From the NCBI GenBank assembly GCA_030040525.1, contig JASHTN010000347.1, positions 1 to 11,053 of the forward strand: a stretch of 11,053 nucleotides of DNA, given 5' to 3'. This document shows, in pieces, positions 1 through 4,722 of the stretch. Source of the DNA: Gammaproteobacteria bacterium (GTDB lineage Bacteria; Pseudomonadota; Gammaproteobacteria; Steroidobacterales; Steroidobacteraceae). The notes beneath the pieces are model-generated. The model was not told where the DNA came from. It made no database searches and worked only from the letters and a program-made list of their open reading frames with translations. Made by a program: the position numbers and the translations under genes. Each line of letters begins with the position of its first letter. Position 1 is the first letter of the stretch.

Positions 1-279
1 GACTTCTTCGGCGACGGCACGCGCATTCCGCTGATCGTCGTGGCGAATCCGCAGTACCTGCCGCTGCGCGCTAACGGGTACATCTCCCACAGCTACGCGG
101 ACCATGTGTCGATCGACAAGTTCATCGAGCGCAACTGGGGCCTGCCGCCGATAACGCAGCGGAGCCGGGATAACTTCCCGAACCCGACACAACCGCCGGG
201 CTCCTATGCGCCGGTCAACAGCCCGGCACTCGACGACCTGTTCGACTTCTTTAACTTTCCATCTCCGAGCGGCTTCTAG
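1..279 (+). CDS. C-terminal part of a phosphoesterase-family protein (phospholipase C / acid phosphatase type)
   Basis: The reading frame is open from base 1 and ends at TAG 277-279, giving 92 residues; the N-terminus lies outside the window. Seen: an IPLIVVAN stretch, then GYISHSYADHVSIDKFIE and RNWGLPPITQRSRD. These match the conserved C-terminal part of the bacterial phosphoesterase family (Pfam type PF04185), where a His in the 'H-x-Y/S-D' region and the '(E/R)xNWGLPPLT' block close the alkaline-phosphatase-like fold. Family members hydrolyse phosphate mono- or diesters, often phospholipids, and are usually exported. The tail after the NWGLPP block is Pro/Asn-rich and ends in Phe-rich residues (DLFDFFNFPSPSGF). 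An internal GTG at 40 is not the start, because the frame and the homology run upstream of it. A strong terminator follows, so this is probably the last gene of its transcript. Substrate cannot be told from this fragment. Confidence 0.85.
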   Translation, partial: DFFGDGTRIPLIVVANPQYLPLRANGYISHSYADHVSIDKFIERNWGLPPITQRSRDNFPNPTQPPGSYAPVNSPALDDLFDFFNFPSPSGF

Positions 280-291
280 CCGCTCTCGGGT

Positions 292-477
292 TCAGTCCTT
301 GAGGGGGCCGCCGCGGGGCGGCCCTTTTTTTGGCGACCGCGGCAGCACACAGGCGCTCTTCCAGTGCCGCAGGCAGCAGTGCGACAGATCGGGCTCGGCA
401 CTGTTGATCACGGCGTAGGCCCAGCGGCTTGGCGCTGCAGAGGCGTAGAACAGTTTCGAGGCGCGGCTGCGTGTCAT
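292..477 (-). CDS. Possible small hypothetical protein (weak)
   Basis: This is a minus-strand frame of 61 codons from ATG at 477, preceded by a good purine-rich ribosome binding site (GGGAGAGGGAAC just before the ATG). I recognise no domain. The product is basic, with a Cys pair (SHCCLRHW) and no signal peptide or membrane segment. Against it: the last ten codons run through the intrinsic terminator of the phosphoesterase gene, and no convincing promoter is seen (a TCTAAT hexamer upstream lacks a -35 partner). It is listed because the ribosome binding site is the only coding-like signal in this 430-bp gap. It could well be a chance frame. Confidence 0.2.
   Translation of the reverse strand: MTRSRASKLFYASAAPSRWAYAVINSAEPDLSHCCLRHWKSACVLPRSPKKGPPRGGPLKD
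305..331 (+). terminator. Rho-independent terminator
   Basis: A perfect 8-bp GC stem (GGGCCGCC at 305-312 pairing with GGCGGCCC at 317-324) has a 4-nt loop (GCGG) and is followed directly by seven T (325-331). It lies 26 bp after the phosphoesterase stop codon and fits termination of that gene on the plus strand. Confidence 0.93.
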
Positions 478-707
478 GTTCCCTCTCCCGGGCACGCGTC
501 GGAATGACGCGAGCGGTGCAGAGGATTAGACGGCTGCAGCCGCATCCCCGGATACCCGCACAAGTCACCGTCAAGTACGCATTTGCCGCAGTCTCCGTGT
601 GCGCAGGCTCACAGAAGTGACGGCCCCGGCGAGCCTCCGCCGGGGAGCGCTCGGCTCAGCGGGATTTCGGTAACTACGGATATGGCGACTTCGCGTGCTG
701 GTGGAGG
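332..707. other. Non-coding gap between terminator and lipoprotein gene
   Basis: No recognisable gene is seen here apart from the weak minus-strand frame that overlaps its left end. It holds several short inverted repeats. One has an 8-bp stem, CAGTGCCG/CGGCACTG at 362-369/396-403. Another is a perfect hairpin, CCCCGGCG/CGCCGGGG at 624-631/638-645, with a 6-nt loop and no following T-run, so it is not an intrinsic terminator. A third is the 12-bp palindrome CGGCTGCAGCCG at 531-542. The gap presumably contains the promoter of the lipoprotein gene, but I cannot point to a convincing -35/-10 pair. A nine-codon frame (ATG 682 to TGA 709-711) overlaps the ATG at 708. Confidence 0.5.
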
Positions 708-1187
708 ATGAGGCCAATCGCAAACTCACCGAAAGGTGGAGTGCTCGTGCAAACCGGACCACACCTTGACTGCCTGCTTGCCTGGATCGTACTCGCTGCC
801 GTGGCGCTTGCCGGCTGCGACTCGGGCGACGGCTCCTCCAACCCGTCGAGCTCACAGGGCTCGACGACACAGCAGGCCGCTACGCCGCCATCGCCGTCCC
901 CGTCGCCCCTACCGTCGCCGCAAACCTCCGGCGTGACGCTCGACTGGACCGCGCCTACGGAGAACACGGACGGCACGGTGCTCGCCGATCTCAGCGGCTA
1001 CAGGATCTACTACGGTACCGATCCTAGTCAGCTCGATACCGTCATCACGATCGCGACCTCGGGTCTGACGACGTTCGTCGTAGATGGGCTGACGGTGGGA
1101 ACCAAGTACTTCTTTGTCATGACCGCCCTGGCAACCGACGGCACCGAGAGTGCGCCCTCGAACCTCGCCTCCAAGGTCATCTCCTGA
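708..1187 (+). CDS. Small lipoprotein with one fibronectin type III domain
   Basis: A 159-aa product from ATG 708. Residues 22-36 form a hydrophobic signal-peptide core ending in the lipobox L-A-G-C (lipidated Cys37). A Ser/Gly/Pro-rich linker follows (about 38-73, including PPSPSPSPLPSP). A single Fn3 domain fills 75-159, recognised by LDWTAP, LSGYRIYYGTDPSQL, GLTVGTKYFFVMTALATDG and the closing ESAPSN. The expected role is an exported, membrane-anchored protein that binds a partner; Fn3 domains are non-catalytic. Asp at +2 after the lipid Cys would favour inner-membrane retention under the enterobacterial rule, which may not hold here. Start choice is uncertain. ATG 708 supplies Arg2 and Lys9 to the signal n-region, but its GGAGG abuts the start codon. 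GTG 747 has a well-spaced GGTGGAG (735-741), but its n-region carries no Lys or Arg. The SPOR-like gene begins 20 bp downstream, so the two are probably co-transcribed. Confidence 0.8.
   Translation: MRPIANSPKGGVLVQTGPHLDCLLAWIVLAAVALAGCDSGDGSSNPSSSQGSTTQQAATPPSPSPSPLPSPQTSGVTLDWTAPTENTDGTVLADLSGYRIYYGTDPSQLDTVITIATSGLTTFVVDGLTVGTKYFFVMTALATDGTESAPSNLASKVIS
724..742 (+). promoter_or_regulatory. GNRA-capped hairpin covering a possible Shine-Dalgarno site
   Basis: ACTCACC (724-730), loop GAAA (731-734) and GGTGGAGT (735-742) form a 7-bp stem with one bulged G (739). The 3' arm contains GGTGGAG, the best-placed ribosome binding site for the alternative GTG start at 747. If translation starts there, folding would hide the site. 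If it starts at ATG 708, the hairpin lies within the first codons. The function is inferred only from base pairing. Confidence 0.35.
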
Positions 1188-1207
1188 AAGCACCCGGAGA
1201 AATCTCC

Positions 1208-1777
1208 ATGTACTACGCCCGTGATTCCGTCACACTCTCGACCGCCGCCAGGCCGGTCACAGCGAAACCCGCCGCAGCCAGGCCCGTCGCAACCCGGCCG
1301 GCCGCGATCCGCGCCGCGGAACGCAAGCCCATGCCGACCGCGGTGTCCCCGGAGCAGCCGCGCCATGTGGTGCAACTGAGCCTCTCGTCCGCGCCGTTCG
1401 ATCCCGCGCGGATCCCGCATCTCGACATCTTCGACCTCTACCACCTCTACACCGAGGCGACTCTCGAGCACGGTCGGGTCCGGCACACGCTGCGCCTGGG
1501 CTTCTTCAAGCACGCGCCCACGGCGCGTACCATCGCGAGGTACCTGGAATCGTATTTCGACTCGCCGTGCATCGTGCGGATCGACGCCGCGGAAGTCGTG
1601 CGCTCCCTGCAGCACCGCATCGCACCGCGCAAGGACATCGGCGCCTCGGGACTGCATGCGGTCATCGAGCTGACGGCTCCGGCGGAGCTGCCGACGGCGG
1701 AGCTCACCCCGCCAACGCGCGCGGCTTCGCCCGACAGGGCGCCGCGTACCTCGCTGTGGGCGCGGCTGTTCGGCTAG
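1208..1777 (+). CDS. Hypothetical protein with SPOR-like domain
   Basis: A 189-aa product from ATG 1208, with GGAGA at 1196-1200 spaced 7 nt upstream. The N-terminal part (about 12-48) is low-complexity Ala/Pro/Arg with a repeated RPV/RPA pattern (ARPVTAKPAAARPVATRPAA), probably disordered. Residues 53-137 look folded. HVVQLSLS, then IFDLYHLYTEA, then a strand-turn block (HTLRLGFFKHAPTARTIARY), resembles the 'R-L-G-F-F-x-x-x-x-x-A' core of SPOR-type repeats, which in other proteins bind denuded peptidoglycan or serve in protein assembly. Proteins with this same arrangement (VQL, IFDxYTLY, RLGFF) occur as uncharacterised proteins in gammaproteobacteria. The C-terminus is Pro/Thr-rich and ends in SLWARLFG. 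No signal peptide is visible, which is odd for a true SPOR protein, so the domain may act in the cytoplasm. It lies 20 bp after the lipoprotein gene on the same strand. No function is assigned. Confidence 0.7.
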   Translation: MYYARDSVTLSTAARPVTAKPAAARPVATRPAAIRAAERKPMPTAVSPEQPRHVVQLSLSSAPFDPARIPHLDIFDLYHLYTEATLEHGRVRHTLRLGFFKHAPTARTIARYLESYFDSPCIVRIDAAEVVRSLQHRIAPRKDIGASGLHAVIELTAPAELPTAELTPPTRAASPDRAPRTSLWARLFG

Positions 1778-1838
1778 CCCCAGGATCCGCAGCCGCGCAG
1801 GCCCCGGCTGCAAAGGCGTGCGCGTATCGAGGAGACCT

Positions 1839-1847
1839 TGATATAAG
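1839..1847 (+). promoter_or_regulatory. Extended -10 promoter element before the redox operon
   Basis: TGATATAAG matches the extended -10 pattern TGnTATAAT except for the last base. No good -35 hexamer stands 16-18 nt upstream, which is usual for extended -10 promoters. Transcription would begin near 1854, leaving about a 50-nt leader before ATG 1905. That supports the 1905 start over the GTG at 1851 for the DsbA-like gene. It is the only credible sigma-70-type site seen between 1778 and 1904. Confidence 0.45.
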
Positions 1848-1904
1848 ATCGTGAGACTATCGGGCGCAGGCCGCTCTCGGCTCGTGCGTCCTGAGGCTCA
1901 CGTG

Positions 1905-2438
1905 ATGGCCACATCCCGACCCCCCGATCTTTCGCATCCCATCGACTCGAGAGATCACGTTCTCGGTAATCCGCGCGCCCGGATCACGGTGGTGGAGTAT
2001 GGAGACTTCGAATGCCCCACCTGCAAGCAGGCAGCCCCCTCGGTAAAGCTGCTTCTCGAGCGCTTCCAGGCTAAAGTCCTGTTCGCCTATCGCCACTTTC
2101 CCCAGGAGGCGATCCACCCGCACGCGCTGCGGGCGGCTGAAGCTGCCGAATGCGCCGGCGGTCAAGGGCGCTTCTGGGCTATGCACGATCTGCTGTTCGC
2201 GAATCAGCCGCATCTTGACCTGAAACACCTGTTCGCATATGCGGAGCGTGTCGGTCTCGACCACGCGCGATTCACCGCAGAGATGGACGACGAAGTCTAT
2301 CTGCAACGCGTCCGTGAGCACATCGACAGCGGCCGCAGCAGTCACCTGCGCGCGACGCCGGGCTTTTTCGTGAACGGAATGATCGTGGACGTGTCGTCCG
2401 GCCTGCAGAGGCTGTTCGACGCGGTAGAGACCGCCTAG
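1905..2438 (+). CDS. DsbA-family thioredoxin-like protein, cytoplasmic
   Basis: A 177-aa product from ATG 1905, with CTGAGG at 1891-1896 as ribosome binding site. A GTG at 1851 would add 18 residues but overlaps the predicted transcription start. Seen: strand ITVVEYGDFE, then active site C37-P-T-C40, a helical insertion with HPHALRAAEAAECAG and FWAMHDLLFANQ, and near the C-terminus the cis-Pro loop TPGFFVNG. This order matches the DsbA-like proteins related to the thioredoxin domain found at the end of some NhaA antiporters. Such proteins oxidise, reduce or isomerise thiols. No signal peptide is present, so a cytoplasmic role is inferred, unlike classical periplasmic DsbA. Its TAG overlaps the next gene's GTG by one base (TAGTG), which implies translational coupling and a shared redox function with the downstream flavoprotein. 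The direction of electron flow and the substrates are unknown. Confidence 0.88.
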   Translation: MATSRPPDLSHPIDSRDHVLGNPRARITVVEYGDFECPTCKQAAPSVKLLLERFQAKVLFAYRHFPQEAIHPHALRAAEAAECAGGQGRFWAMHDLLFANQPHLDLKHLFAYAERVGLDHARFTAEMDDEVYLQRVREHIDSGRSSHLRATPGFFVNGMIVDVSSGLQRLFDAVETA

Positions 2439-4096
2439 TGTTCGAAGATCTCAACTACGACGAGCTCCGACGCCGGGCCAACGCTCAACTGTCGGCTCAG
2501 GCCGTCGCCACGCTCGAGGCCCGGGGCGCGCGCCGCTCCGTGGCCCCGGGCGAACCGCTGTACTCGGTCGAGGACCGTCACTACCCGTTCGTCTACGCCG
2601 TCAGCGCTCGGCTGGAGCTCAAAGATCCCGACGGCATGGTGCTGGGCGTGCTCGATCCCGGCCAATACAGCGGTGAGCTGGGCCTGCTGTTCGGTCAGAC
2701 CGCATTCGCCACCTGCAGCGCCCTCACGGCGGGCGAAGTCCTCCTGGTTCCCGCGGCTCAGATCGCCGAGTTGGTCCAGGTTGACCCGGAAATGAGCGAT
2801 GTGCTCCTGTCTGCGTTTGCCGCCCGCCGGCTGTTACTGATGCAACGACAGCAGGGCATGCTGACTCTGATCGGTGAGGACGGCGCGCCCGGACTGCTGA
2901 GATTGCTCGAATTCGCCGAACGTAACCGCATTCCGTATCGCTGGCTGGACCCGGCTGTCAGCGCTCAGAAGGAGCAGATCCGCGGCGCCGCCGCGGAGGG
3001 CTCGGGCGTGCGGGTGGTCGTACGAGGGCGGAACGTGCTCAAGGAGCCGAGCGTTGCAGAAGTGGCGCGTGCCCTTGGCCTGGAGCTCGCCGCCAGCCGG
3101 GATGACCCCGTGGACCTCATCATCGCCGGGGCTGGACCGGCGGGCCTGTCGGCGGCGGTCTACGGCGCATCCGAAGGACTTCGCACCATCCTGTTCGATG
3201 ACGTGGCGATCGGTGGCCAATCGGCCTCCTCCTCCCGGATCGAGAACTTTTTGGGTTTTCCGACCGGGATTTCCGGAGCCAACCTCGCATTCCGCGCCGA
3301 GCTGCAGGCCATCAAGTTCGGCGCAAAAGTCGCAGTGCCCCGGCGCGCAGTGGCTCTCAAGCCGAGCACCCTGCCCGGCTTCTACGAGATCACCCTTGAT
3401 GACGGCTCCGTGCTGCTCGGCCGCTCGGTGATCATCGCTACCGGAGCGCGCTACCGCAAGCTCGGGGTGCCCGAGGAAGAGCGCTTCCAGGGAGCCGGGC
3501 TTTATTATGCGGCAACCGAGCTCGAGGCTCGGGCCTGCAAGGGGGAGGAGATTGCGGTCGTCGGCGGCGGCAATTCCGCAGGCCAGGCCGCGATGTTCCT
3601 CGCAACCCGCGCCTGCGATGTGCGGCTCGTGCATCGTGGGCGTGACCTGGCGGACAGCATGTCGCAGTACCTCGTCGAGCGGCTGCGGCGCGCCGCAAAC
3701 GTGCACATCGAGACACGTTCCCAGATCGTCGAGCTCGCAGGCGACGAGCGTCTGCGCACGATCAAGATCCGTGACGGCGACGGCGCCGTCGTTGTGCGCT
3801 CGGTTGGCGGACTGTTCGTGATGATCGGTGCGGATCCGCGCACCGCGTGGCTCAAAGACACGGTGCGTCTCGACGATCGCGGTTTCGTCCTGACAGGACA
3901 CGGTTGTGACCCTGACGCTCCCACTCCTTACAACCTCTTCCAGACCAGTCTGCCGGGCGTCTTCGCGGTCGGCGACGTTCGCTCGGGTTCTGTCAAGCGG
4001 GTTGCCTCCGCCGTCGGCGAGGGATCCGTCGTCGTACAGGCGGTTCACGCCCGGCTTGCCTCGCCGCGCGAGGCAAATGCGGTCAGGTCGACCTGA
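2438..4096 (+). CDS. Fusion flavoprotein: cNMP-binding-like domain + thioredoxin-like segment + thioredoxin-reductase-like module
   Basis: A 552-aa product from GTG 2438, overlapping the preceding stop by one base; GGTAGAG at 2423-2429 is the likely ribosome binding site. Domains: a cyclic-nucleotide-binding-like beta roll at about 30-130 (GELGLLFGQTAFATCSA is the phosphate-cassette region); a thioredoxin/glutaredoxin-like stretch at about 150-215 (FAERNRIPYRWLD, then VLKEPSVAEVARALGL) with no active-site Cys; and a thioredoxin-reductase fold at 225-545. In the last, GAGPAGLSAA (231-240) binds FAD, IATGA closes the first FAD half, VVGGGNSAGQAA (374-385) binds NAD(P)H, and VFAVGDVRSGSVKRVASAVGEGS is the C-terminal FAD motif. 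The CATC redox centre of true thioredoxin reductase is absent: the window at about 357-362 reads YAATEL, and C367 is the only nearby Cys. From memory, other CNB-TrxR fusions share this, so it is probably a family trait and not decay. The cassette also lacks the usual Arg that contacts the nucleotide phosphate, so cNMP binding is doubtful. Likely an NAD(P)H-dependent flavoenzyme of unknown acceptor. Confidence 0.88.
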   Translation: MFEDLNYDELRRRANAQLSAQAVATLEARGARRSVAPGEPLYSVEDRHYPFVYAVSARLELKDPDGMVLGVLDPGQYSGELGLLFGQTAFATCSALTAGEVLLVPAAQIAELVQVDPEMSDVLLSAFAARRLLLMQRQQGMLTLIGEDGAPGLLRLLEFAERNRIPYRWLDPAVSAQKEQIRGAAAEGSGVRVVVRGRNVLKEPSVAEVARALGLELAASRDDPVDLIIAGAGPAGLSAAVYGASEGLRTILFDDVAIGGQSASSSRIENFLGFPTGISGANLAFRAELQAIKFGAKVAVPRRAVALKPSTLPGFYEITLDDGSVLLGRSVIIATGARYRKLGVPEEERFQGAGLYYAATELEARACKGEEIAVVGGGNSAGQAAMFLATRACDVRLVHRGRDLADSMSQYLVERLRRAANVHIETRSQIVELAGDERLRTIKIRDGDGAVVVRSVGGLFVMIGADPRTAWLKDTVRLDDRGFVLTGHGCDPDAPTPYNLFQTSLPGVFAVGDVRSGSVKRVASAVGEGSVVVQAVHARLASPREANAVRST

Positions 4097-4097
4097 C
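4082..4097. repeat. 16-bp perfect palindrome across the flavoprotein stop codon
   Basis: GTCAGGTCGACCTGAC is self-complementary over all 16 bases and contains the flavoprotein's TGA (4094-4096). It sits 11 bp before the hpnM TTG start. As RNA it can fold into a 6-bp stem with a TCGA loop; as DNA it could be a dimer-binding site. No function is shown. Confidence 0.6.
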
Positions 4098-4108
4098 GGG
4101 CCACTTCC

Positions 4109-4714
4109 TTGACAGCGAAATTCGTGCCGCTGCTGTGCGCGGCGCTGCAGATGGCGGTCGCCGCCTCGGCGTTTGCCGCAGCGAGCGACCCGGCCGCGGT
4201 CCAGGTGCAGGCCCTGAGCAATTCGCTGCTCAAGTCCATGCGCGCCGGCCCCGCTCTCTCCATGACTGAGCGGTTCCGCGACCTCGAGCCGGTGATCGAG
4301 CAGGTCTTCGCCTTGCCGCTGGTCACGCGGCTGTCCGTCGGCCCGGACTGGGCGAGCTTCTCGCCGCAGCAGCAGAAAGCGCTGATCGCGGCCTTCACCC
4401 GCTTCACGGTTGCCAATTACGCTCACAACTTTCACGATTTCGACGGGCAGAGATTCGAGATCGACGCCAATGTCCTGAGTCGCGGTGCGGACAAGATCGT
4501 CCGCACGCAGGTCCTTTCCCCGCACGACAGCCCCGTGAGCCTGCTCTATCGGATGCGCGAGGTGGACGGCAGCTGGAGGGTCATCGACGTCATTGCCAAC
4601 GGGGTCAGCGCACTCGTCCTGCATCGCTCGGACTTCGACGCGGCAATCGCCGCTGGCGGGGCTTCCGAGTTGATCGCCTATCTGAACAGGGCCAGTGACG
4701 ATCTCATGAAGTAG
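4109..4714 (+). CDS. hpnM: HpnM/MlaC-like periplasmic lipid-transport protein
   Basis: A 201-aa product. TTG 4109 is the first usable start after an in-frame stop (4094-4096); GTG 4124 is a shorter alternative that would lose Lys4. Residues 1-24 form a signal peptide (KFVPLLCAALQMAVAAS, cleavage about AFAA/ASD), so the mature protein is periplasmic. The mature part matches the MlaC/Ttg2D family and is closest by eye to hopanoid-associated HpnM: RFRDLEPVIEQVF, VGPDWASFSPQQQKALI, FTRFTVANYAHNF, DGQRFEI, then RMREVDGSWRVIDVIANGVS. Family members carry a lipid through the periplasm; HpnM is linked to hopanoid trafficking in hopanoid producers. The length is normal for the family. The gene follows the flavoprotein stop by 12 bp with a poor ribosome binding site, so it is probably translated from the same mRNA. 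Its last 11 bp overlap the end of the opposing hpnN gene. Ordinary MlaC-type phospholipid carriage remains possible. Confidence 0.82.
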   Translation: MTAKFVPLLCAALQMAVAASAFAAASDPAAVQVQALSNSLLKSMRAGPALSMTERFRDLEPVIEQVFALPLVTRLSVGPDWASFSPQQQKALIAAFTRFTVANYAHNFHDFDGQRFEIDANVLSRGADKIVRTQVLSPHDSPVSLLYRMREVDGSWRVIDVIANGVSALVLHRSDFDAAIAAGGASELIAYLNRASDDLMK

Positions 4715-4722
4715 CACTGGCC
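4690..4722. repeat. Inverted repeat enclosing the stop codons of both convergent genes
   Basis: GGCCAGTG (4690-4697) and CACTGGCC (4715-4722) are perfect 8-bp complements separated by 17 nt. The spacer holds the hpnM TAG (4712-4714) and the hpnN TGA (read on the minus strand, 4706-4704). The same arm encodes Ala-Ser near both C-termini. No T-run follows on either strand, so it is not a standard intrinsic terminator, although no other terminator is visible between the two genes. Confidence 0.55.

Noticed and set aside
362..403. 8-bp inverted repeat CAGTGCCG/CGGCACTG
   Set aside because: The spacer is 26 nt and there are no associated features. Several such repeats are expected by chance in 11 kb.
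624..645. Perfect 8-bp GC hairpin CCCCGGCG/CGCCGGGG
   Set aside because: No T-run follows on either strand and no gene ends nearby, so I do not call it a terminator.
682..711. Nine-codon frame (MATSRAGGG) overlapping ATG 708
   Set aside because: It has no ribosome binding site and no sign of an attenuator; probably chance.
1789..1811. GCAGCCG/CGGCTGC inverted repeat after the SPOR-like gene
   Set aside because: A 7-bp stem with a 9-nt loop and no T-run is common by chance at this GC content.
2834..4717. Long antisense open frame (627 codons) opposite the flavoprotein and hpnM genes
   Set aside because: The product has no recognisable domain, and the plus-strand genes have clear family motifs. 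Long antisense frames are expected at this GC content.
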